Source: Diphasiastrum complanatum
Taxonomy: Eukaryota; Streptophyta; Lycopodiopsida; Lycopodiales; Lycopodiaceae
Direction of reading: 5' to 3'
NCBI GenBank assembly: GCA_029204225.1
Contig: CM055098.1
Span: 21,889,367 to 21,953,366 of the forward strand
Length of the DNA: 64,000 bases
Both the position numbers and the translations under genes were made by a program. This document shows, one piece after another, positions 46,354 through 56,950 of this stretch (the first letter of the stretch is position 1; each line of letters opens with the position of its first letter). The notes beneath the pieces were generated by a model. The model ran no database searches. It saw nothing but the letters and a program-made list of their open reading frames with translations, and was not told the DNA's origin.

Positions 46354-47260
46354 CTAGACTTCGTCGGGATACATGTCCCATGTATACTCTTTGGATTTGG
46401 GTCTATACGCTTGTGTGTTGGGTACCTTGGATGCTAGTTGGACGTGAGCCAACGGTCCTGGTGTCTTGATCTCCTTAGGAATTGATTTTGGCGGATAAGG
46501 TTGTGCATCTAGATATAGGAGTACATGTTCATCCGTCATTTCTACATCATCCATGGAAAGAATACCTTCTTCCGAAACATGGGCGGTAGAGACAATAGGT
46601 TCTCTTGGGCACCAAGCTATAGGAATCAGGTCAATCATCATAAGTGGGATGATGGGTGTGTCAATGTCTGTAGAAGATGGTAGAATATCCACATCTTCTA
46701 TAGCCGTTTCGATACAACATTGATTGGAATCAACACAGACCACAGTGGCTAGTGTGTGACCCCAATTGATTATGTCCGTGGATCTCGTATAGTGGCCTTT
46801 TGGTTGGATCGGGACACTATCTGATTCGTCATATGTTGTGGATGACCAATCATCATATACCTTGGCGGGCTTGACATGGCCTGTTGAGTCAACTGTGACT
46901 CGTTTATCGTGGTTGCCAAAGGTAATTTTGCTATGCTTCCAATCTTGGACAACACCTGCCATCCGGAGCCAGGGTGTACCAAGAAGGAGTTTATATGTAT
47001 TGGCATCTTCTGGTAAATCTAGGATGACACAATCTATCACAAATTTGACACCTGCTATTCGAACTTTTATATTTGATAAATAATCAGCAGGGTCAACTCG
47101 TTGATCAGCCATACGAAGTTTATATCATGGTTGATCGAGGGTATGGAAGCCCCATGACCTTGCCAAGGACAAAGCCATTATATTAACGTCTGATCCGCTA
47201 TTTAGGATAGCAGATATCGCGGGATAGTCTTTATAGGACAAAGGTAGGGTGATGCTAGTC
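46354..47260 (-). pseudogene. Gypsy aspartic protease, catalytic Asp changed to Asn
   Basis: The minus strand near 47210-47190 reads AILNSGSDVNIMA where the family has D(S/T)GS: the AAT codon (47200-47202) puts Asn at the catalytic Asp. After a stop near 47130 the 252-codon frame 47112-46354 continues with VRIAGVKFVIDCVILDLP, LLLGTPWLRMAGVVQDW and SKITFGNHDKRV, the flap and C-terminal blocks of retropepsin-like proteases. The remainder is an acidic linker. With this Asn and the stop the enzyme would be dead. Confidence 0.85.
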
Positions 47261-47689
47261 AACACCTATATTCAACAGATTCATAGGAATCTGGAGAATT
47301 TCAGGAATCTCTTCTATTTTCCGCTCTTCATCAGGAATAGTAGGCAGTTGAAAACTTCGATGGATATAACATTGAAGCCCAGTGAAGGATTTTATTGCTG
47401 TATTGAATGGCATGGTGATTTGAGCTTGCAGGAGGTCAGAAAATACTTCAAGTCCCTGTAGGGATGGCTCCTTTTCGAGGATTTGAGTTGATAACAGACT
47501 TTCTATATGTTCTTCCTCTCGCAAAAATTCATCTCAAAATTCATTGTATTGCCTTTGTTCCACTTTTGGGTCTGGGTAGTCTTTTGGTAATGTGCAAGCC
47601 GTCAAGTGGCTTCCCTAGGGGTCAGCTGATTTGATATTATTTTGCTATTGTTCTTGTTGTTGGCGTTGTGCTCTAGTTAGAACTCTAAC

Positions 47690-47865
47690 AGGTTTGGATG
47701 TCATATGACATGCTGCAAGAATTCTATTAGGTTGTTTAGGGCAATCCTTGAAGCTGTGTTTGCGAACACAGTCTGGACACTCCGCATGGTATTGGTTCTT
47801 AACTTTACAATCAACCATGAAGTGTCATGTTTCGTCACAAATAAGACAAGGGTTGCTCATTGGGC
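47690..47865 (-). pseudogene. Gypsy gag zinc knuckle with a nonsense codon
   Basis: The minus strand reads MSNPCLICDET, a stop, then HFMVDCKVKNQYHAECPDC. Compared with CFICGETGHFMGDC in the related element (8.1 kb), the Gly codon of the knuckle has become a stop. VRKHSFKDCPKQPNRILAA follows, as in the relative (RKHNFKD). Upstream the minisatellite starts at once, replacing the rest of gag. Confidence 0.85.
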
Positions 47866-47879
47866 CTCTGACAATATCG

Positions 47880-48420
47880 AGATCTGAAGCGAGGGCGTCG
47901 GTCGAGATCGTAACGGAAGCTGTCGGTCGAGATCTGACACAAAGCGTAGGTCGACATCTTAACGGAAGCTGTCGGTCGAGATCTAACGCGAGGGCATCGG
48001 TCGACATCGTAACGGAAGCTATCGATCGAGATCGGATGCGAAGCGTTGATCGAGATCTTAATGGAAGTTGTCGGTCAAGATCTTAACGTGAGGTCATCGG
48101 TCGAGATCTGACGGGAGGGCGTCGGTTGAGATCATAACGAAAGCTGTCGGTCGAGATCTATCGCAAAGCGTCGTTCAAGATCTTAACGGAAGCCGTCGGT
48201 CAAGATCTGACGCGAGGTCGTCCATCGAGATGTGAAGGAGCGTGTCGGCTCTGGTTGAGATATTAACAAAAAGCCTTCGGTCAAGATTTAATAAAAGGCA
48301 TCAATTGAGTTGCGACGAAAGTTTTTTGAAAAGCTCATCGGTCAAGATCTAACCAATGAGCGTTGGTTGAGGTGTAACTCAAGACATGGCAAGATTTGTT
48401 CTAGTGGCTCGGTCGAGAGT
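47880..48420. repeat. Minisatellite GTCGGTCGAGATC..., block 3
   Basis: About 20 degenerate units of about 22-28 bp with core TCGGTCGAGATC, ending in TTAACGGAAGC or TGACGCGAGGGC. The array lies between the gypsy zinc knuckle and the primer site, where leader and gag N-terminus should be. It shares its core with blocks 1 and 2 (TCGGTTGAGATC). Confidence 0.92.
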
Positions 48421-48621
48421 TAATGTGTAGCAGTCTGGTCCAGACAAGAGTCGTGGCTCGGCTTGGTAAGGAGCGTGAAGCATCAGTTGAGAAGTGAGCC
48501 ACACGCTGGTCAGGACCAAAGTGGGTAGCTCTGTAATGAAGGTTTGGGATTCATGAGAGTGATGGTTATGGCTGCACAGATCGGAATGGTGTGGCTCTAT
48601 TCAGTGTATGTGTAGTTGTGG

Positions 48622-48633
48622 AATGGCGCCAAA
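48622..48633 (-). promoter_or_regulatory. Gypsy primer-binding site
   Basis: The minus strand reads TTTGGCGCCATT next to the LTR. TTTGGCGCC is the start of a common plant gypsy primer-site region. Confidence 0.75.
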
Positions 48634-49635
48634 TGTTCACAGATTCTTCTGAATCTATGAACACGGTTTTTCTTTTACTTCTTCTTACCGTTCTTTCTTC
48701 TATTAGCTACAGTTTTGACGATTTTCTCTTCTTATTAGAATAGTTATCACACAGAAGCGTACTCAGTTCATAGCATGTAATTCCCAGCCTATGAGTGGGG
48801 AGTCATGGATTCGATACTCAACTACATGCATAAACAAGCCATGCAACCAATCCTAGCTCAAGAAGATCAGCATTCTGGATCAGGGAGCGATTCTACAAAC
48901 TATCTACCAAATCAAAAACAAACAAGAACTAGATTAAACTACTCAACCAAGAACAAGAAACAAGAATACTAAATTCCTAACAGCATTCTAACAGTCCAAG
49001 AATCAAGAAACACCCATTTCTTGATGCTTAGAATGCCAAGAACAATCAAGAACTAGAATGTAAAGAAATATGCAAGATCTACACCACATTTCCAGCCTAT
49101 TTAGTTTACTTGAATGCTGATTCCTACCTTGTTCCACAAACAAGAAATAAATTCTAATCCACAACTAAGCAAGAGAGAAAACAAAAACCTATTTAATCCA
49201 CAATTTAAAGGAAATCAAGCATGCTCATAAAAACTTCACTCAAGAACATTGCCATGAACAAGGAGCTTAGCAATTATCAAGAACTCGTGGAGGATCTTCT
49301 TTATTTACTCAAGAGAACTTGACGATACATTCAAAGCTCCCTCACAAGAGAGGGGGGAGGCTATCCATGTGGAGCCCAAGTGGCAATTCCACCAAACTAG
49401 AAATTACATGTGGATTTTGCCCTTCCACTAAAGGTCACCATCAAAAGGCGGCTCACTCTAAATTATTTAAGGGCGGTCTACCTTTATTTACAAAGCTTGT
49501 CATCCTAGCTAGTAATTTCTCGGCTCTCAGCTTCTTCTGCTCTCCTCCTTCTGAGACCTCCTCGGTCATGGGTGAGAGATATTTTGTGTCTTCAGCTTGG
49601 CTCGGCATCTGGGAATTCTCTGAAATCCACTAACA
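48634..49635 (-). repeat. Gypsy 5' LTR, about 1.0 kb
   Basis: It has TG..CA ends, shares blocks with 4517-5690 (CCAGCCTATTT, GGTCACCATCAAAAGG, GAGACCTCCTCGGTC), and is adjacent to the primer site. The frame 49319-49633 is a chance frame inside it. Confidence 0.8.
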
Positions 49636-49989
49636 ACGCCATCATATTAGATCAGGAAGCTGTACTACATGGTACTTGCTTGATCTTCATGTTCTTTTGG
49701 AGCACAAAGAATTTCGTGTCACAAACAATTTTGTGTCATGTGGTGTCGTTCGACCTTCTCCTTTTGCTCGTGCATTAGCTGTCTTCTGTCCGTTGGACAA
49801 TGGCTTCACGCTGTAGGCCTTCGCCTTTCACTTAAAGACCCTTTTTAAGCTTTTAAGGGTAGTGTCACCTTTTTTAGGCACCTTCGCTTTTCCAAGGGCA
49901 CCTTCACTGCTTTTCAAAAAAGACGAAAAAGGCGAAAAATGCAAAGGTAGGCCTAAAAATAACTTCAAGGCATCTTTGGAGACGGTGTC
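49636..49989. other. Spacer or outer part of a copia LTR
   Basis: From about 49800 on the text (CACCTTCGC, AAAAAGGCGAAAAATGC) has the low-complexity style of the copia LTR that ends at 50311, so the LTR may start within this stretch. The exact edge is not visible. Confidence 0.4.
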
Positions 49990-50311
49990 GCCTTTTTCCC
50001 AAAGGGTGAAAAAGGTGAAGGTAGGCCAACAAAATTTTTCTAAGGCATTTTTAAAGACAGTGTTTCCTTTTTTGCACAATGCGAAAAGTGTGACAGTGTC
50101 AGAAAAAGTTGCCAAAGATATTTTCTAAGTGTTTTAGGCCTAGTGCTGAATTTTTTTCATGACAATAAAAATGCAAACTATGCGACAAAACAGTTCAAAA
50201 ATGCAGACTGTGCAAAACATAGTTCAAAATGCACAGTCGTGAAAAACAACAAAGGAAAAAGCCAAGGAAAACTGCTAAGGCTTTGAAGGATAGAAACTGT
50301 TAGTTTCTTCA
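49990..50311 (-). repeat. Copia LTR, 3' copy (visible part)
   Basis: About 280 bp (50031-50311) match 52243-52514, from AAAATTTTTCTAAGGCA to AACTGTTAGTTTCTTCA. On the minus strand it starts TGAAGAAACTAACAG right after the end of RNase H. Confidence 0.75.
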
Positions 50312-52243
50312 GCTTTCTCAAAGCTGGTATTTTTCTAATTCCTAAGCTTGCAGGTTGCTTCTCAAAGATTTTCTTGTCAAGAGGCTTTGTGAATATATCA
50401 GCCACCATCTGTTTCGTTGGAACAAACTCGGTCTTCAACCTGTCTTTCTCTTATCAGATGATATCTGATAGCAATGTGTTTCATCTTGGAATGAAACGTT
50501 GGATCGTTCGTCAGATGAATGACAGATGTATTATCCATGAATAGTAGTAGCAACTCATTCGAGTTCGCTCCTAGTCCATCAAGGAACTATTTGAGCCATG
50601 TAAGCTCGTTCGCCATCTTGGCTGCTGCAACATACTCTACTTCGTAGGATGATTGAGCAATCACGGTCTGTTTCCTGCTTATCCATATCATAGATGCACC
50701 GGCTGCTATTGTGCATCCTCTTGAGACGCTCTTGCAGTCATCTTTCAGGGATGCCCAGCTTGCATCATTGTAGGATTTGATCTAGAATCCTTCATGCTGA
50801 GAGAAACACAACCCATAACCCTTTGTCTGTCGAAGGTATTGTAGAATTCTCTTGGCTATTTTCTAGTGCGTAGGGCCTTGATTGATATTAAACTGGCTCA
50901 TTTTGAAAACTTCATAAACAATGTCAGGGCGTGTATTATCTGCCAAGTACATGAGTGATCTGATTAATCTCCTATAGGGCACGTTCTGCATGACTTCCTA
51001 CTCTTTTGCATTCTGTGGGCAGTCTTGCTTGGTCGGAATTGTTCCAGCTACCATCGGTGTATTAGCTCCCTTGTAGTCTGTCATTTGAAAATTATCAATG
51101 ATTTTCTAGATGTATCTTAACTGGTGAAGATACAACTTCCCTTCGTCAAGGTCTCTGTCAATCTGCAATTCTAGGTAGCATCTTGTTTCTCCTAGGTCTA
51201 ATATTTCAAAATGCTGTGAAATATCATGCTTCACCTTAGCAATCAGCTCGTTGCTTCTGGACAGGACCAAAGTGTCATCCACGTAGACTGCTATGATTAT
51301 GATTTTTCCATCTGTGACCTTTGTATAGACATTGCAGTCAGCCATCAATGGTTGAAAATCCAAGGATCAGAGAGTGTGATCCTTCTTCTTATACCACTGC
51401 CTGGCATACTGCTTCAATCCATATATGCTTCTTTGCATTCGGCAGGTGTAATTTGCAAAGCGTGAGCAGATAAATCCTGGTGGTTGGTCCATATAGACCT
51501 CTTCATTCAACTCACCATGTAAGAAGGCGGTCTTCTCATCCACTATGTGGATCTTGAGACTGTATGCTGATGCATATGCAAATAGTAGGCGTAAGGACGA
51601 ATGCTTTATGACTGGAAAAAGGGTTTCAGTATAGTCAACACCATACTTCTGAGAGAAACCTTTCGCCACCAATCTGGCCTTGTATTTGGATACGTTTCCA
51701 TCAGCTCCATACTTGTATTTGAAAACCCATTTGCATTTTACAGTCTTCATGTCTGCTGGTGATAGCTCCAGATTCCAGACAATGTTCTGCTCCATGGAAT
51801 TCATCTCGTCTTCCATTGCTTTAATCCGTTTGTTCTTATCTGAACAGCTGATAGCTTCTTCATATGTTTGAGGTTTTCCTTCAAATCCACATAATTCCTC
51901 TAATATAGAGGCTGAGCTATCAGGTACAAATTTGACAAGTGCTCTTCTTTCCCTTGTGGATCTTCTTGGAGAGTTTGCAGTCAGATTGATGGCTTTGCCT
52001 TTGCTGGCTGCTGAATTGCGGTGAGTAGCAGGTGTCCTAGGTACAGGATGTGCGCCTTGCTGCTCGTCGTCTGAACAATCACTCTGTCCATCTAGAATTT
52101 GTGCATCTTATTCAGGGTGCTCAGAGTCCGCTCCCTCCGTAGATGTCGGTCATAGTAGCCTCTGGTCAGGATTTCGTAACCAACTGGATGTTTGTCAGCC
52201 ATTGTCTTTGACTCATCAAATTTGACGTCTCTGTAGGCGAGCA
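50300..52243 (-). pseudogene. Copia integrase end, reverse transcriptase and RNase H, broken
   Basis: In minus-strand order: AYRDVKFDE (52243-52215), the end of integrase. The 149-codon frame 51816-51367 follows with the start of reverse transcriptase (WVFKYKYGADGNVSKYKARL, KTAFLHGELNEEVYMDQPPG, YGLKQ). The frame 51363-51106 carries the YVDDTLV catalytic motif. After stops come RNase H blocks: RSLMYLADNTRPDI (near 50960), SYEVEYVAAAKMANELTWL (near 50640) and MKHIAIRYHLIREK (near 50480). The end TKQMVADIFTKPL lies near 50400. The order is complete but at least six stops or shifts break it. Confidence 0.9.
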
Positions 52244-52514
52244 AAATTTTTCTAAGGCAATTCTAAAGACAGTGTTTCCTTTTTCACCAGAATGCGACAG
52301 TGTCGGGAAAAGTTGTCAGAAATATTTTCTAAGTGTTTTAGGCCTAGTGCTAAATTTTCTTCATGACACGAAAAATGCGAACTGTGCGACAAAACAGTTC
52401 AAAAATATAGACTGTGCGAAACATAGTCCAAATGCACAATCGCAAAAAATAGCAAAGAAAAAAACTAAGGAAAAATGCTAAGGCTTTGAAAGATAGAAAC
52501 TGTTAGTTTCTTCA
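52243..52514 (-). repeat. Copia LTR, truncated 5' copy
   Basis: Matches 50031-50311. At its inner edge the sequence GTAGGC is shared by the LTR (GTAGGCCAAC at 50021) and the integrase end (GTAGGCGAGC at 52233). The loss of LTR end, gag and most of integrase therefore happened at a short homology. Confidence 0.75.
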
Positions 52515-52656
52515 TATGAGGGATTGGCTCGCACTCAACCGATGAATCTAGCAGAGCCAGGAGAAGAAGACAAAATTGTTCATGTGAGAGCACCACTCAC
52601 GCCCTCACAATTCACCAAACTATAGAAACTACTGATGGAGTATAAAGATTGCTTTG
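52515..52656 (+). pseudogene. Gypsy reverse transcriptase, first half of a split gene
   Basis: The plus frame reads MNLAEPGEEDKIVHVRAPLT, then a stop in place of a residue, then KLLMEYKDCF. This is the block before the reverse transcriptase core. It ends at CTTTG, where the copia LTR begins. The continuation AWSYKYLKGIP is found on the minus strand from 63802. Confidence 0.8.
52652..52656. repeat. Target site duplication CTTTG, left copy
   Basis: CTTTG precedes the LTR at 52657. The matching copy, ATTTG with one mismatch, is at 63802-63798 on the minus strand. Confidence 0.65.
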
Positions 52657-53789
52657 TGTTAAATTAGTCTCTTTCTTACTAATCGACTAATCAGTTTTAA
52701 TCTTCATCGATTGTTTATCCAGTTTTGCAGATTTTCCCGTGTCTTTACACAGTTTGTAGATTTACAAGTGTTTTTAAACAGTCTGCAGAGATACACGGAG
52801 TTTGACAACAGTGTCGCATTTTTCATCTGTCAGGAATCTCATGGAAAAATGCAGTGTCATCTTTTTCGCATTTTTCGCCTGTTAGGATTTGCGAGTAAAT
52901 ATGCAGAGTTGCATTTTTTGCATTTTTTAAAGTGCCTCAAATATTAAAGAAATGACTCAAGCAAAGTGTGGGGCTACCCTAATATGAAGAAAAATGAGTT
53001 TTTAGGGCATTGTCGGGTTTTTTGCAAAAAGTCGACACTGTCACATTTTTGCGACACTGTTGCCTATGGCTGTTTGGTTCATTTCTACAGAAGTGGCAGT
53101 TTGGTTCATTTATGCAGACAAACTATTCACAGCCAATTTCCATCGCTTATCAGCAATCAATGACAGGGAACCGGATGAATGCCAACGGATGCCAACCAAC
53201 TGGCAATTGCATTTGATGACCTAATTGCTTAGTATATATAGCTGTTCATACTCATACAATCATCAAGATCATCGAAGTCAAGAAATTCTCAAGTTCAGCA
53301 AGTATTGTAGTTAGCTCTCTATCAAGCTTTCAAGCTTGAACTCTCTTGAACATTCTAGCTCAGTCTTTTAGAGATTCATTTTAGAGTTGCTATTGCGCTA
53401 TTGCTTATCAACATAGCTGCTTATCATCAGACTTATTCTCAGTTACTCAGAGACAGCTTAGAGTGCGCGGTTTCTATCCGCTATTGTCTTGCGCTCATTA
53501 GCATCTGTTTTTCTATTTTTCTGAATCAATACTATCTTTTTATTGCGTTCAGTATATGTTTAAATGCATGCATGCATCTCTGTATTGCTTTTGTAACTAA
53601 TAGAAATTGTTTGAGAATTCAATACTTCATGTTTGGCTACGTAATCACTTAGTATCTAGCAATTTCAAAGCTAGTTGCTCAAGATTGAACGTGATTTCCA
53701 TCACTACTGCTTTGTTCAATTTTTGATAGGTGTAGTCATGCATTAGAAGTAGGAAGTTTCCGCGGATATTATGTATCCTATTTTCGACA
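52657..53789 (+). repeat. Copia 5' LTR, 1133 bp
   Basis: TG..CA ends (TGTTAAATTAG to TTTCGACA). It is matched nearly throughout by the three parts of the 3' LTR. The stretch TATATATAGCTG near 53233 is a likely TATA region in both LTRs. Confidence 0.92.
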
Positions 53790-53801
53790 TGGTATCAGAT
53801 T
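53790..53801 (+). promoter_or_regulatory. Primer-binding site, tRNA-iMet type
   Basis: TGGTATCAGATT directly follows the LTR. Confidence 0.88.
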
Positions 53802-54034
53802 ATTATATCAAGGTATCAATGTATACCTACATAATATCAAAGCATTGACTCTTCTTTAGAACCTAATACTATTTCGATATTAGAGCGAAAGCTCTTAGAC
53901 TTGATGTCTTTCGAGATATCAAATTGATATCAAACTCTTCAGTTCCTTTCAACCTTTCAGTATCAGAGAATTGATTTCCTGTTGTTGGCATTACTACATC
54001 TTAGCGTCATCGATACAATTGACAGACTAAGTTT

Positions 54035-54506
54035 TAGATGGATTCTCAAAGTAAAGCTGGTCTCATTGTAAACAAGCTGAATGGATCCAATTCTCATTTG
54101 TGAAAATTTAAGATAAAGATCTTGCTAATCGCCAGCGAGTTATGAGATGTTGTTATAGGTATAGAAGTAATACTTGAAGACACCGACTCAAAGTGGAAAT
54201 CAAAGGATGGTAAGGCTTTCACGCTTATTATCCTAAATATATCAGATACACAGATTGGACACATAGCTAAAGCTAAAACGTCAAAAGATGTTTGGGACAT
54301 CCTGAACTCACTATATGACGCGAGGCACATAACTACTGAGTTACATCTACGAAGGAGATTCTTCACATTCAAGATGTCTACTGGTGATTCTCTTCAAAGT
54401 CACATTAACCAGTTTAAGAATCTCTTGCAACATATGGTCGTTGTCGGATTAGTCATAGACAATCAAGATGCAATTATGACATTGCTTTCAAGCTTGCCCT
54501 CTACAT
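54035..54506 (+). pseudogene. Copia gag, broken
   Basis: The plus frame reads NKLNGSNSHL, a stop, KFKIKILLIASEL, a stop, then is open with KWKSKDGKAFTLIILNISDT, TSKDVWDILNSLYD and LHLRRRFFTFKMSTGDSLQS. It ends LLSSLPSTYENW. Both early stops stand where the family has Trp (HLWKFK, ELWDVV), so TGG codons became TGA. The zinc knuckle is absent because gag is joined directly to protease sequence. Confidence 0.88.
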
Positions 54507-55803
54507 ATGAGAACTGGAGCGACTCAACACGTGACCAATCAATGTGAGATCTTCAACTCCTACACACCTTACAACATGAAGAAATTTGTTCATCTTGGTG
54601 ACAATAGTACTCACACTATTGAAGGTGAAGGTACTGTAAGATTGCGATTCCAGCATGATCAATTCAAATTACTATCAAAGGTCTTATATGTTTCTAAACT
54701 CTCTACAAATCTGTTATTAGTAAGTAGAATTACAAACTTAGGTCATAAGATAGAATTCAAATCTGATCAATGCAAAATTATTGATAGGAGTAATAAGATC
54801 CTTGCACTCGGCAAGAGGTAGGGTTACTTATATATATTGGCACATTGTTATTCTGAGTCTAGTCAAGCTTTGAAAACATCTGTTCTAGTCAATAAAGCAT
54901 TACTATGGCATCATTGCTTAGGACACTTGAATCATGCATCTATTTTGAACTAGACAATCCGTGTTTCTTGATGTCGACTATCCTTCTGGTAAGGTCGATC
55001 TTCCTGTCTGTCATAGTTGCATCTTTGGAAAGCAGACTAGGATTCCTTTTAGATCAAACCATATGCATGCAGCAAAAGGTTTGTTAGATGTTGTTCATAC
55101 ATATATATGTGGACCTATGCAAACTCCTTCATTGCTAGATGCAAAGTATCTCATTACTTTTATTGACAAATTCTCCTAAAAAACTGTTGTTTATTTCATT
55201 AAACAGAAATTGGAGGCTTTCATCAAATTCAGACAATTCAAAGAGCATATTGAGAATCAAATTGGCAAATGAATCAAAGCACTAAGGTCAGATAACGAGA
55301 GAAAATACATCTCCACCGAATTCAAGGAGTATTGCCTTAACAATGACATTGAACAACAATACATCACCTCCTATTCACCTCAGTCAATTGGTCTTGCTAA
55401 GAGAAAGAACAGAACCTTAGTTGAATCGGCAAAGTGCATGTTATCACATGTGACACTTCCGAAGTCCTTCTGGGCTGAAGCTGTTTCAACAGAAACCTAT
55501 ATTCAGAACAAATGTTCTACTAAAGGTCTCTCAGACAAAATATCATTTGAAGTATGGTTAGGTACCAAACCTTCTTTATCAAATTTACAAGTTTTTGGAT
55601 GTACTACTTTTGCACAGATACCTTGTGATCCCAAGAGGAAGCTCGACCTCCAAAGTATCAAATGTGTTTTCATCAGCTACACTACTTCAAATCAAGCCTA
55701 CAAGTTGTTCGATTCCATCAAGTCGAAGATATTCGCTAGCTGGGATGTCATCTTTATCGAAGATCAGTTTCAAGACCTAAAGGAAAGGGCAGTCCCCATG
55801 TAG
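54507..55803 (+). pseudogene. Copia protease end and integrase, broken
   Basis: After gag the frame enters GATQHVTNQCEIFNSYTP, the stretch after the protease DSG triad; the triad itself is deleted. Then follow ILALGKR, WHHCLGHLNHASILN and LPVCHSCIFGK (the integrase zinc-binding HHCC). At DVVHTYICGPM the first catalytic Asp has become Tyr. LRSDNERKYIS holds the second Asp, NRTLVESAKCML is the third block with Glu nearby, and the 121-codon frame 55438-55803 has VWLGTKPSLSNLQVFGC and ASWDVIFIED. There are several stops. Confidence 0.88.
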
Positions 55804-55899
55804 CCGACCTGTCAAATTCTCCTGACACATTCTGTTGAAGGTCCAAGCTCTTCTACTTTTGATGAACAACAAATCAATGGCGAATCGCTTTATCAGCCA

Positions 55900-56106
55900 A
55901 CTCTAGATTTCATTCTAGGAGTAAGCACATTGAACTGAAGTATCATTTCGTCAAAAGCAAAGTTCTCAACGAAGAGGTCAGATTGCAGTACTGTAGAATG
56001 CAAGATGTGACAACAGATATTTTTACCAAAGCATTGAGTTTGGAAACACACAGAAGATTTTGTGTAGAACTAAGTTTGAAGGTCAAGGCATTTAAGGATT
56101 CAGATT
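55900..56106 (+). pseudogene. Copia RNase H end
   Basis: The shifted plus frame gives SKHIELKYHFVKSKVLNEEV, then DVTTDIFTKALSLETHRRF, the last part of copia RNase H. Everything between integrase and here (reverse transcriptase, most of RNase H) is deleted. Confidence 0.85.
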
Positions 56107-56115
56107 AAAGAGGAG
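56107..56115 (+). promoter_or_regulatory. Polypurine tract
   Basis: AAAGAGGAG directly before the TGTTGGATTAG start of the 3' LTR. Confidence 0.8.
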
Positions 56116-56950
56116 TGTTGGATTAGTTCCTTCTTACTAATCGACTAATCGGTTTTAATCTTCATCCATTGTTTATCCAGTTCTGCGAATTTTTCCATGT
56201 CATTACACAGTCTGCAGATTTACAAGTGTTTTTACACAGTCTGCAAAAATACACGGAGTTTGTCAATAGTGTCGCATTTTTTGCATGTCAGGAATCTTGT
56301 GGAAAAATGCAGTGTCGTCTTTTTCACATTTTTCACCTTTCAGAATTTGCGAGTAAATGTGTAGAGTCGCATTTTTCAAAGTGTCTCAAATGCTAAGAAA
56401 ATGACTCTGACAAAGTGCGGGGCTACCCTAATATGAAGAAAAAATGAGTTTTTAGGGCATTGTCGAGTTTTTCACAAAAAGCCGACACTATCACATTTTT
56501 GCGACACTGTCGCCTGTAGCAGTTTTGGTTCATTTTTGCAGAGTGACAGTTCTAGTACATTATGTAGACAGGCTATTTATGGCCAATTTCCATTGCTTAT
56601 CAACAATCAATGACAAGGAACTGGATGAATGCCAGCGGACACCAGCCAACTGGCAGTCGCATTTGACGACCTAATTGCTTAGTATATATAGCTGTTCATA
56701 TTCATACAATCATCAAGATCATCAAAGTCAAGAAGTTCTCAAGTTCAGCAAGTATTATAGTTAGCGCTCTATCAAGCTTTCAAGCTTGAACTCTCTTGAG
56801 CATTCTAGCTCAGTCTTTTAGAGATTTATTTTAGAGTTGCTATTGCGCTATTGCTTATCAACATAGCTGCCTATTATTAAACTTATTCTCAGTTACTCAG
56901 AGACAACTTGGAGCGCGCAGTTTTTATCCGCTATTGTCTTGCACTCATTA
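56116..56950 (+). repeat. Copia 3' LTR, first part
   Basis: Matches 52657-53500 of the 5' LTR. It stops at CATTA, where a 3.4-kb insertion begins, and resumes at 60400. Confidence 0.9.
56946..56950. repeat. Target site duplication CATTA, left copy
   Basis: CATTA before the TGTTAGCC start of the insertion. It is repeated at 60395-60399, and the unfilled LTR at 52657-53789 has it once (CTCATTAGCATC). Confidence 0.95.

Larger units (their letters stand above)
45521..49635 (-). mobile_element. Ty3/gypsy element, 5' part (LTR to reverse transcriptase start)
   Basis: In minus-strand order: 5' LTR (49635-48634), primer site (48633-48622), leader with minisatellite (48621-47880), zinc knuckle (47860-47690), protease (about 47260-46354), linker (46335-46033) and reverse transcriptase start (about 45990-45640). 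The rest of pol and the 3' LTR are missing. The LTR and the zinc-knuckle region match the element at 4517-9349. Confidence 0.85.
52657..56115 (+). mobile_element. Ty1/copia element on the plus strand, 5' LTR and internal part
   Basis: LTR 52657-53789, primer site from 53790, gag about 54035-54500, protease/integrase 54507-55803, end of RNase H about 55920-56100, purine tract AAAGAGGAG (56107-56115). The 3' LTR follows at 56116 but is split (56116-56950, 60400-60611, and inverted 63873-63803). Most of reverse transcriptase and the zinc knuckle are deleted. Confidence 0.9.

Noticed and set aside
39735-48420. CRISPR-like regular repeats
   Set aside because: Units are directly adjacent without unique spacers and are degenerate; the context is a plant nuclear genome. 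They are minisatellites.
49319-49633. 104-codon plus-strand frame
   Set aside because: Chance frame in the gypsy 5' LTR, with no relative in the other LTR copy.
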